From Clostridiales bacterium oral taxon 876 str. F0540 (GTDB taxonomy: Bacteria; Bacillota; Clostridia; Clostridiales; Clostridiaceae): a DNA stretch of 54,378 bases. Below are positions 41,965 through 49,389 of this stretch, one piece after another. How positions within the stretch are numbered: the first letter of the stretch is position 1; each line of letters starts with the position of its first letter. Both the position numbers and the translations under genes were made by a program. The notes below the pieces were generated by a model that saw nothing but the letters and a program-made list of their open reading frames with translations, did no database searches and had not been told where the DNA came from. The stretch is taken from the NCBI GenBank assembly GCA_000466585.1, contig KE993493.1:1-54378 (forward strand), read 5' to 3'.

Positions 41965-43934
41965 GGCACTTATCAGTAGATATTGAGACCTTCTCAAGTG
42001 TGGATATAAAAAAGAGCGGGCTGTACAAATATGTGCAGTCCCTTGATTTTCAGATACTGCTCTTTGCATATTCCATGGACTACGAGCCGGTAAAAATAAT
42101 TGATTTGGCTCAGGGAGAAACACTTCCTATGGAGCTTGTAGAAGCTTTGCAGAATCCTGATGTAATTAAACATGCTTATAATGCAGCCTTTGAGTGGTAT
42201 GCGCTGAATAAGTTCTACCATTCGCCTTTAGAGCAGTGGAGATGCACTATGCTTCACGGACTTTACTGCGGATATACTTCGGGACTTGCTGCCACTGCTG
42301 CAGCCCTAGGACTTCCTGAGGACAAAAGGAAATTATCAGTTGGCTCAGCCTTAATCAAAACTTTTTGTGTTCCGGTTAAGCCAACAGCAAAAAACGGTCA
42401 AAGAACAAGAAATCTTCCTTACCACGAGACAGAGAAGTGGAATCTGTTTAGGGAGTACTGCAGGCAGGATGTAGCTGTAGAAATGGAGATTGAAAAGAGA
42501 TTATCAGCCTTCCCGGTGCCTGAGGCAGAGCAAAGGTTATGGGAGCTGGATCAGAGAATTAATACCTATGGAGTAAAGGTGGATACAAAGCTTATTGAAG
42601 GAGCTTTGTATTGCAGTGAGATGATAAACTCAGAGCTTGCGCAGGAGGCAATAAAGCTTTCAGGTCTTCAAAATCCAAAGAGTGTAAAGCAGCTGACTAA
42701 GTGGCTTGAAGAGGAAACAGGAGAGGAAATATCAAATCTTCAAAAGGGAACAGTTAAAGAGCTTATTGAAACAAGAAACAGTGAAGCAGCAAAACGAATG
42801 CTTGAAATAAGGCAGGAGCTTTCAAAGACCAGTGTTAAGAAATACAAGGTCATGGCTGATGTCGTAAATCACGACGGCAGGGTAAGAGGACTACTGCAGT
42901 TTTACGGAGCAAACAGAACAGGCCGTTGGGCAGGCAGACTTGTGCAGGTGCAGAACCTTCCTAAGAATTATCTTGAAACACTATCCCATGCAAGAGATTG
43001 TGTTAAGGAAAAGAAGGTGGATGCATTAAAGCTTGTTTACGGAAATGTGCCTGATACACTTTCTCAGCTTATAAGAACAGCTTTTGTGCCTTCAGATAAT
43101 AACATATTTTTAGTAGCGGACTTTTCAGCAATAGAGGCAAGAATCATAGCTTATCTTGCAGGAGAGCAGTGGAGACAAGAGGTGTTTGCCTCCCACGGAA
43201 GGATCTACGAAGCGGCGGCTTCGAGGATGTTTGGAGTACCCATAGAAAAGATAGCAAAAGGGAATCCGGAATATGAGCTTAGGCAGAAGGGCAAAATAGC
43301 TGAACTTGCACTGGGCTATCAAGGCGGTGCAGGTGCATTAGTTGCTATGGGAGCTTTAAAGATGGGGCTTAAGGAAGAGGAGCTAAAGGGGTTAGTAAGA
43401 AGATGGAGAACTTCAAACAAAAGAATTGTGGACCTTTGGTACAGTATAGAAAATGCAGCCATAGAGGTTATGAGAACAGGGCAGGCAGCAAGAATTAAAG
43501 GGCTAATCATAGCTCGTGAAATAGATTTTAATAACAATCAGGATTTTTTAACTATAAAGCTTCCAAGTGGAAGAAAGCTGTTTTATACAAAACCATTTGT
43601 AAAGGCTAATGAAATGGGCAGAGAAGCTCTTTACTATAGGGGAATAAATCAGAAAACAAGGAAGTGGGAAAACATACCTACCTATGGAGGCAAGCTGACA
43701 GAAAATATTGTGCAGGCTATAGCAAGAGACTGCCTGGCAGAAAGCCTTAAAAGGCTTGAGGCAGCAGGGTATCAGATCTGTTTTCATGTGCATGATGAAG
43801 TCATATTGGATGTGCCTAAGGATAAAGCTGACTTAAAGGCTGTAACTGATATAATGGGACAGCCTATTACTTGGGCTCCGGGGCTGATTTTAAAAGCAGA
43901 GGGGTATGCGACTGCGTTTTATAAGAAATCATGA
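41961..43934 (+). CDS. Phage family A DNA polymerase
   Basis: A 657-residue replicative polymerase. The N-terminal 3'-5' exonuclease starts with the DxE motif SVDIETFSSVD and continues with NAAFEWYAL. The polymerase domain shows motif A DFSAIEARIIAYLAGE, motif B RQKGKIAELALGYQGG and motif C HVHDEVI. Compared with bacterial PolA it lacks the 5'-3' exonuclease. The length is typical for phage polymerases of this DUF2815-VapE module, which usually have about 650 residues. It appears intact. In related phages the VapE gene follows closely; here about 5.4 kb of unrelated genes intervene. Confidence 0.93.
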   Translation: MRHLSVDIETFSSVDIKKSGLYKYVQSLDFQILLFAYSMDYEPVKIIDLAQGETLPMELVEALQNPDVIKHAYNAAFEWYALNKFYHSPLEQWRCTMLHGLYCGYTSGLAATAAALGLPEDKRKLSVGSALIKTFCVPVKPTAKNGQRTRNLPYHETEKWNLFREYCRQDVAVEMEIEKRLSAFPVPEAEQRLWELDQRINTYGVKVDTKLIEGALYCSEMINSELAQEAIKLSGLQNPKSVKQLTKWLEEETGEEISNLQKGTVKELIETRNSEAAKRMLEIRQELSKTSVKKYKVMADVVNHDGRVRGLLQFYGANRTGRWAGRLVQVQNLPKNYLETLSHARDCVKEKKVDALKLVYGNVPDTLSQLIRTAFVPSDNNIFLVADFSAIEARIIAYLAGEQWRQEVFASHGRIYEAAASRMFGVPIEKIAKGNPEYELRQKGKIAELALGYQGGAGALVAMGALKMGLKEEELKGLVRRWRTSNKRIVDLWYSIENAAIEVMRTGQAARIKGLIIAREIDFNNNQDFLTIKLPSGRKLFYTKPFVKANEMGREALYYRGINQKTRKWENIPTYGGKLTENIVQAIARDCLAESLKRLEAAGYQICFHVHDEVILDVPKDKADLKAVTDIMGQPITWAPGLILKAEGYATAFYKKS

Positions 43935-44128
43935 TTTTAATAAAAAAATGATCTTTGAAAAGTGAATAATACGGTGTTGAAAATATTACTTTAAATTCAG
44001 TTATAAGTATATTAGTGTAATTGCTTGAAATATATGGTGCAATTTGATTGGGATTTGATTCGGAATTGTAAAAAATGACGAATTACTTATTATGAATCGA
44101 TGTGATTTTAAAGAGGACATTATTAATC

Positions 44129-44938
44129 ATGAGTAAGATAAGAAAAATAATAAGAATATTTATGTGTATGTTTTTAATAATTGTTTTAATAGCAAGTATA
44201 AGTATAAGAGTTGCTGTACGATCAAAAGGTATTGGAGCATATTATATACGCAAAACTATAGCATGGGCACACTTTGTACAAAATACAGAAAGTATGGATA
44301 AACAAAAGTTTAATTATGGCACAATTTATTCAAAAGGTAAATTAGATAACAGTAACTCTAAATTAATAGAAGAATCTATCCAAAAAGGAAATACAGATAC
44401 AACAGCTATTTTTGGACAAACACCTTCGCATCCAATAAATATTGTTATATTTCCAACACTTGAAGAATATCAGAAGGTGCTTAATAAAAGGAACAGTGCT
44501 GCGAGTTACGATGGTTATTCCCTGTATTTACAACTTGATGAACTAACCAGCTATACTTTTGTTCATGAGTATGCTCATTTTAAAACTGAACTTTTTTGCC
44601 AAGACAATAAAATAAGTTCTTTGCTCCTTCCTCAATGGTTTAATGAAGGAATAGCAGAATATATAAGTTATAAGTATCGAATGAATAAGAATAGCAAGAC
44701 GCTTGAAAGATTAAAGAATTTTAGAGAGTTAAGCAATCAAATAGAATTTACAAATGCCAGGCTGGAAGGATACGATGTATATTATCAAAGTTACCTTGCA
44801 ATAAAAAAGATAATAGAGTTAAAAGGTGATAATTCTATTAAGGATATAGTTTTAGATTTAAAAAATAAGGACTTTTATAGTGTTTTTGAAAAAAATGTAG
44901 GATTAAGCATAGAAGATTTTCAGCAGTTATTAAAATAG
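44129..44938 (+). CDS. Membrane-anchored gluzincin-type metallopeptidase
   Basis: A 269-residue protein with an N-terminal membrane anchor (about residues 8-28). The extracytoplasmic domain carries the zinc motif HEYAH in TFVHEYAHF and, about 30 residues later, WFNEGIAEYIS with the third-ligand Glu, the pattern of the peptidase MA-like gluzincin family. The target is unknown. The frame starts at GTG 44102, but ATG 44129 begins a normal signal anchor; AGAGGA lies 12 nt away, slightly far. It is the first of several stand-alone small genes inserted between polymerase and VapE. Confidence 0.8.
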   Translation: MSKIRKIIRIFMCMFLIIVLIASISIRVAVRSKGIGAYYIRKTIAWAHFVQNTESMDKQKFNYGTIYSKGKLDNSNSKLIEESIQKGNTDTTAIFGQTPSHPINIVIFPTLEEYQKVLNKRNSAASYDGYSLYLQLDELTSYTFVHEYAHFKTELFCQDNKISSLLLPQWFNEGIAEYISYKYRMNKNSKTLERLKNFRELSNQIEFTNARLEGYDVYYQSYLAIKKIIELKGDNSIKDIVLDLKNKDFYSVFEKNVGLSIEDFQQLLK

Positions 44939-45032
44939 TATTTGCTTTGGATTATTCATTTAAAGCGTCTCAAGTGTAAAAAATGGCGAAGCAATTTATC
45001 TATAACACTGTGCTTTGAAGGGAGTTTAAAAT

Positions 45033-45224
45033 ATGATGTATTTGCTTATGATTGCAATTATTGTTTTATCTATCATATGGTGGTATACAGATTTATATAA
45101 GATTATAACTAATTTCAACGATAAAATACTTGTCAAAAATAAATTAATTAATATGTGTATTTCTACTATTATAAGTATTATTTTATTAATTTTTATAATT
45201 ATCAGTATTGTTACTCAACATTAA
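45033..45224 (+). CDS. Small membrane protein
   Basis: 63 residues with two hydrophobic helices (about 3-22 and 40-60) and a short basic loop. GAAGGGAG is about 8 nt upstream of the ATG, supporting translation. No family recognised. Confidence 0.6.
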   Translation: MMYLLMIAIIVLSIIWWYTDLYKIITNFNDKILVKNKLINMCISTIISIILLIFIIISIVTQH

Positions 45225-45347
45225 TTCATAATCTTCTTTTATTGAAATTCACTTTAGTAAAAGATTTGTTCGAGATTGTACTTTATGGAATAATGATATA
45301 AGCAGGGTAGATTGAAGAGTTTAAAGTTAGTTTATGGGGTGATGAAT

Positions 45348-45827
45348 ATGAGGTATAAAGTAAGACAGAGAATTTTTAGTCTTGGTGACAGTTTCACTAT
45401 TAAGGATGATTATGATAATGACCGCTATGAAGTGCAAGGAAAGGTTTTTTCTTTTGGAAATAAGCTTAAGATATATGATTTGGCAGGAAGAGAGCTTGTT
45501 TATATTGAACAGGAATTGTTTCATTTGCTTCCAACCTATAATATTGATCTAGAGGGTGGTCATGCAGCCTCCGTGAAAAAGGAATTAAGCTTTTTGAGGC
45601 CCAGTTTTATAATAGATAGCTCTATGGGAAGCTATACTGTAGACGGAGACATATTTTCACATGAATTTGATATATTAAAAAATGGCAGACCAGTGGCTAG
45701 AGTAAGTAAAGCTTGGTTCTCTTTTTCTGACAGCTATGGTGTAGATATTGATGATACTGAAAATCAGGCTTTTATGCTTGCTTTGGTAATTGTAATTGAT
45801 CAAGTACTTTATGATAAGAAGGACTAA
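45348..45827 (+). CDS. LURP-one-related (scramblase-like) protein
   Basis: A 160-residue beta-rich protein beginning MRYKVRQRIFSLGDSFTI, typical of bacterial LURP-one-related proteins (tubby-like fold). Repeated strand patterns such as YEVQGKVFSFGNKLKIYD, YTVDGDIFSHEFDI and GRPVARVSK support this. The role in bacteria is unknown; plant homologues relate to defence and animal ones to phospholipid scramblases. GGGGTGATG precedes ATG 45348; an earlier in-frame ATG at 45342 overlaps it. A strong terminator follows. Confidence 0.85.
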   Translation: MRYKVRQRIFSLGDSFTIKDDYDNDRYEVQGKVFSFGNKLKIYDLAGRELVYIEQELFHLLPTYNIDLEGGHAASVKKELSFLRPSFIIDSSMGSYTVDGDIFSHEFDILKNGRPVARVSKAWFSFSDSYGVDIDDTENQAFMLALVIVIDQVLYDKKD

Positions 45828-45856
45828 AAAATATAATTAAATTAAAAACTATCTTT

Positions 45857-45900
45857 CTAAAAGAGTCACTAACTATAGTTATAGGTTAGTGACTCTTTGT
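45857..45900 (+). terminator. Terminator of the LURP-one gene
   Basis: AAAGAGTCACTAAC pairs with GTTAGTGACTCTTT, 14 bp, followed by TG and A-rich sequence; it can act in either direction. Confidence 0.8.
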
Positions 45901-45944
45901 AGAAAATGGAGTAGTAAAGATGGGGCTAAATAGGGGGATGTAAA

Positions 45945-46436
45945 ATGAGCAAAGATATTTTATTTAAAACAGATAAATATTTATTTAGTTATAGAGTTGC
46001 AGGAATATTACTACATAATGGGAAAGTTCTATTGCAAAGACCTCAAAATGATACAGCATATGCATTTCCAGGTGGACATGTTGCCCTTGGAGAAACAAAT
46101 GAGGAAACATTAGTGCGTGAATTTAAAGAAGAAATAAATTTAGATGTAAAAGTAGATAAATTGAAATGGGTAGGAGAAATATTTTTTTCATGGGGAGATA
46201 AACCATGTCACCAAATATGCTTATTTTACAATGTATTATTAACTGATAATACGACTATACCACTTAATGGAGCGTTTTGGGGAACAGAACAATTAGAAGA
46301 TAAATCGTTCAAGTTAGAATTCTCATGGATTGATATTAAAGTTTTAGATACTATAGAATTATATCCTATTGAAGCAAAAAAATATATTGCTGAAGGATTA
46401 AGTCAAGTAGAGCATTTTGTTTATAAAGAATTTTAA
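45945..46436 (+). CDS. Nudix hydrolase
   Basis: A 163-residue protein with a complete Nudix box: GGHVALGETNEETLVREFKEEI (Gx5Ex7REUxEExGU pattern with one substitution at the end). Such enzymes cleave nucleoside diphosphates linked to another group, using Mg2+; the substrate is not readable. AGGGGGAT precedes the ATG. A later segment (FFSWGDKPCHQICLFYNVLL) is common in the MutT/ADP-ribose group. It is flanked by a terminator upstream and AT-rich sequence downstream, so it is a single-gene unit. Confidence 0.9.
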   Translation: MSKDILFKTDKYLFSYRVAGILLHNGKVLLQRPQNDTAYAFPGGHVALGETNEETLVREFKEEINLDVKVDKLKWVGEIFFSWGDKPCHQICLFYNVLLTDNTTIPLNGAFWGTEQLEDKSFKLEFSWIDIKVLDTIELYPIEAKKYIAEGLSQVEHFVYKEF

Positions 46437-46528
46437 AATTATAAACAATCCTTATTTATGGTTGTTTCTCAATCTTCAAATATAGCGTCTTAACTGTAAA
46501 ATATCACGAATTGATAGGGGGATTTATA

Positions 46529-46765
46529 ATGAAGACAAGTGAAAAGACAAAGTTTGCTTTTATATTTGGGGACCTTATCCTAGGACTACTTATTTGTATT
46601 ATTTACTCATTTTACAAGTTCTATTTCATGAGATATTACGGTTTTAATACGGTTTTATTTAATATCATTATCCCAGATATTTTGATACTCTTAATATCTT
46701 ATTTTATAGGTTTAGTTATTTATTCTTTAAGGCAACATATAAAGTCAAGAAATAAAGAATTATAA
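46529..46765 (+). CDS. Small membrane protein
   Basis: 78 residues with two transmembrane helices (about 10-30 and 45-65) and a basic C-terminus (RQHIKSRNKEL). The ATG at 46529 has GGGGGA 8 nt upstream; the frame extends to a TTG 18 bp earlier without support. No family recognised. Confidence 0.6.
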   Translation: MKTSEKTKFAFIFGDLILGLLICIIYSFYKFYFMRYYGFNTVLFNIIIPDILILLISYFIGLVIYSLRQHIKSRNKEL

Positions 46766-46850
46766 TTGGTTAGGTTATCATATGTTAATTGCTTTATCGC
46801 AGGATATTACACAACGGTAAAGTATTGTGGATTATGAAAGGAAGAATATT

Positions 46851-47285
46851 ATGAAGATTAACAGAGAGTTTTTTGATAATTATCTTAAATATATATTATC
46901 GGCATTGTTAATTATTGTAATAGCAGTTGTGGTTTTATATAGTATAAAGACTGCTGTACCAAAGGTTGAAGCTGACGGGATAAAGGTTTCAGGTATGTAT
47001 AGCTTAAATCTAAAATATGAGGATATACAGGATATTAAATTAGAGGACACTCTTCCGGAAGGTTTAAGAAAAGTTAATGGAATTGACATTTTTGGTACTG
47101 CCTATATAGGTAATTTCAGCTCACCCAATATAAATAAACTAAAAGTTTTTGTAGTTTCTGATAAAGGCCCTTTTATTTATATAAAAGCAAAAAATGTAGA
47201 CTACCACTATGTAATTATAAATAGAAAAGAAAAGAGTAAGACAGAAGAGCTATATAACGATATCAAGTCACAAATTAAAAAATAA
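46851..47285 (+). CDS. Membrane-anchored PH-like domain protein
   Basis: A 144-residue protein with one N-terminal transmembrane helix (about 15-36) and a beta-rich domain of about 100 residues ending in an amphipathic helix (SKTEELYNDIKSQIKK). The strand pattern (VEADGIKVSGMYSLNLKYEDIQDIKLED) and the terminal helix resemble bacterial PH domains. Function unknown. ATG 46851 follows GAAAGGAAG. It stands alone between AT-rich intergenic regions. Confidence 0.6.
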   Translation: MKINREFFDNYLKYILSALLIIVIAVVVLYSIKTAVPKVEADGIKVSGMYSLNLKYEDIQDIKLEDTLPEGLRKVNGIDIFGTAYIGNFSSPNINKLKVFVVSDKGPFIYIKAKNVDYHYVIINRKEKSKTEELYNDIKSQIKK

Positions 47286-47359
47286 TATTTATTTTAAACG
47301 GCTGGACTCAAAGTTTAGTTAATGTAAATACACAATTTTTATATGGTTTTCTGATCATT

Positions 47360-47388
47360 CAAATGCAATAAATAGTGGTAATTTATTG
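47360..47388 (+). repeat. Intergenic direct repeat, copy 1
   Basis: CAAATGCAATA-AATAGTGGTAATTTATTG lies about 35 bp before the GNAT gene. A second copy with a three-base insertion is found at 48360-48392, before the XRE gene. Confidence 0.6.
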
Positions 47389-47422
47389 TGAATTGTTTTA
47401 TAGCATGAGAGGAGAAGATATA

Positions 47423-47875
47423 ATGAATAAAAGTAATATTTCTATAGAAAAGGCTCAAAAAAAAGACTATGATGAGCTGCGCAAGATTTTTTTTAAAACA
47501 AGACAGGAAAATTTTAATTGGGTGGAACATGATAGTATAAAGTTAGAAGATTTTGATAGCAGTACAGAAGGTGAATTAATATTAACGGCAAAAATAGACA
47601 ATGAAATTGCTGGGTTTATTTCAATTTGGGAAGAAGATAAGTTTATTCACAATTTATTTGTTTCATCAAATTTTAAAAGATGTGGGGTAGGCAAAGCATT
47701 GATAAATCAGTCTGCAAAAGCAGTTGGATTACCGTTAACATTGAAGTGTGTAAAGGCAAATGTAAATGCTTTGAATTTTTATTTATCTCAAGGGTGGACA
47801 ATCGAAGAAGAAGTTATGGAAAATGAACCTTATTATTTAATGAAATATGAAGATATAAATATACTAAAAAAGTAA
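47423..47875 (+). CDS. GNAT family N-acetyltransferase
   Basis: A 150-residue acetyltransferase. The acetyl-CoA motif A is HNLFVSSNFKRCGVGKALI (RxxGVGxxL type), followed by motif B LTLKCVKANVNALNFYLSQGW. The substrate is unknown. I choose ATG 47423 with GAGGAGAAG 6 nt upstream; the frame is open 16 codons further. It is a single-gene unit in the inserted stretch. Confidence 0.88.
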   Translation: MNKSNISIEKAQKKDYDELRKIFFKTRQENFNWVEHDSIKLEDFDSSTEGELILTAKIDNEIAGFISIWEEDKFIHNLFVSSNFKRCGVGKALINQSAKAVGLPLTLKCVKANVNALNFYLSQGWTIEEEVMENEPYYLMKYEDINILKK

Positions 47876-47961
47876 TCATCACATATAGTTCTATTAAGTG
47901 GAAGATTTTTTATATTGTACAAGAGTAAAATATGATTAATTCATTATAAAGGGATAATGTT

Positions 47962-48048
47962 GCAGAAGGTTTAACTAATGGCAATGGAACCAGAGTTGCA
48001 GTACCATCTACAAACGATAATTTGCAAATTTCTTATATGGTGAAGTAA
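47962..48048 (+). pseudogene. Possible C-terminal fragment of a lost gene
   Basis: A short frame AEGLTNGNGTRVAVPSTND...ISYMVK ends at TAA. It has no start or ribosome site and is closed by a stop 15 bp upstream. It looks like the tail of a secreted or surface protein; family unknown. Confidence 0.3.
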
Positions 48049-48072
48049 TCATAAAGACAAGGAGAGAATTTT

Positions 48073-48318
48073 TTGAGAGTTATTAGAACAATACTTACAA
48101 TAATAATAATCATATTAGCGATAATTGTTTTAATAGGAAACTTTGATATTAGAGTTTTAATACCTTACTTATTTACTTGTATAGGTATTCTTCAAATTTT
48201 CAATGGTATACACTTTTACAAGCAAGGTAAAAAAACTGATGGCTTACTGCTATTTTTAATGGGCATATTCATTTTAGGGTTGGTATTCAAAATTGTTATA
48301 GAGTTGCCAAAACTATAA
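48073..48318 (+). CDS. DUF3953 small membrane protein
   Basis: 81 residues with three hydrophobic segments (TILTIIIIILAIIVLIGNF; LIPYLFTCIGILQIFNG; LLLFLMGIFILGLVFK) and the short basic loop YKQGKKTDG between the second and third, as in DUF3953 proteins. The start is a TTG at 48073 with GGAGAG about 6 nt upstream; no ATG is available. Function unknown. Confidence 0.7.
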   Translation: MRVIRTILTIIIIILAIIVLIGNFDIRVLIPYLFTCIGILQIFNGIHFYKQGKKTDGLLLFLMGIFILGLVFKIVIELPKL

Positions 48319-48359
48319 GTAATTAATATACAATATCCTTTAATGATTCGATAAACATG

Positions 48360-48392
48360 CAAATGTAATAAGTAAATAGTGGTAATTTATTG
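48360..48392 (+). repeat. Intergenic direct repeat, copy 2
   Basis: CAAATGTAATA-AGT-AAATAGTGGTAATTTATTG; see copy 1 at 47360-47388. It is followed by a tiny frame (48424-48450) and about 140 bp without recognisable content before the XRE gene. Confidence 0.6.
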
Positions 48393-48589
48393 CTCATTAG
48401 TAAAATAAAAGGAAATGGTAGTTATGAAGGATAAATCTAATATTGTGAAGTAAGGAATTTAGGTGGTAAGCAGATAAACTGGAATTTGAAAAGCACGTTG
48501 TGGTTGCTAAAGGGAACTTTAGAGTTGGTGGATGTTTAAAAAGATTATTGATATCCTATTTTTATGCAAATAGGAAAGGGGAAATAAAA

Positions 48590-49204
48590 ATGAAATTATC
48601 TGAAAAAATTCAATACTTAAGGAACAAGAATGGAATGTCACAAGAAATGCTGGCTGAAAAATGCTCAGTTAGTAGACAATCTATCTCTAAATGGGAAATG
48701 GACATTTCACTGCCTGATACAGAGAAATTATTAAAATTAAGCTATATATTTGGTGTCACAATTGATGTTCTTTTAAAAGATGAGTTAGCAGTTGATGGGG
48801 TAAAAGGTGATCAGCCATGCAGTACATCACTGCCAACTGAGAATGAAGGTATCTATGAAGGGGTGCTAATAAAAGAAAGTATTGATAATGAAGATATTTT
48901 GGACTATATCAGCGTGAATAAAGTTGAATTGTGGAAAACTAAAAACAATCCACGCTATTGGACTGCAATTACTTTTTCATCGAATGTATTAGACTTACCG
49001 GAAAGGTTTTCGAAAGTAATCATTAGTGATGAGAGGAAAGGCGTTAACTGGTTTGTTGATTTTAAAAAGAATAATGTGAAATATATAATATTTCGAGGAT
49101 TAATTCTAAAATACACATTAGGTAACATGGATGAAAAAAATAATGTTATTGAAAAATGCAGGAATCAAGGTATACCGGATTATCAAATGAATTGGTCTGA
49201 ATAG
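48590..49204 (+). CDS. XRE-family regulator with unknown C-terminal domain
   Basis: A 204-residue protein. Residues 1-65 are a Cro/CI helix-turn-helix (EKIQYLRNKNGMSQEMLAEKCSVSRQSISKWE), followed by a linker and a C-terminal domain of about 110 residues (YWTAITFSSNVLDLPERFSKVIISDERKGVNWFVDFKKNNVKYIIF) that I do not recognise. The ATG at 48590 has GGAAAGGGGA upstream; the frame is open 30 codons further without a ribosome site. It may regulate a stress or transport gene; no obvious partner is adjacent. Confidence 0.85.
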   Translation: MKLSEKIQYLRNKNGMSQEMLAEKCSVSRQSISKWEMDISLPDTEKLLKLSYIFGVTIDVLLKDELAVDGVKGDQPCSTSLPTENEGIYEGVLIKESIDNEDILDYISVNKVELWKTKNNPRYWTAITFSSNVLDLPERFSKVIISDERKGVNWFVDFKKNNVKYIIFRGLILKYTLGNMDEKNNVIEKCRNQGIPDYQMNWSE

Positions 49205-49316
49205 ATAGTGAAAAGTTTCTAAGTATTTTACTAAGATAATAAATTTCAATTTATAGTTGGACTATCTCGAAACTCTCGTATATTCCGATATAATTACAAA
49301 AATTAAATATCTACCT

Positions 49317-49358
49317 AAAACACTGTATTATTCAACCCTGAATTTTACGGTGTTTTTA
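49317..49358 (+). terminator. Terminator before vapE
   Basis: AAAACAC pairs with GTGTTTT (with extra partial pairing TGTA/TACG-like) and is followed by TATTT. It closes the inserted stretch. Confidence 0.6.
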
Positions 49359-49389
49359 TTTACCGAATTTAAGAAAAAGGAGGGTAACC

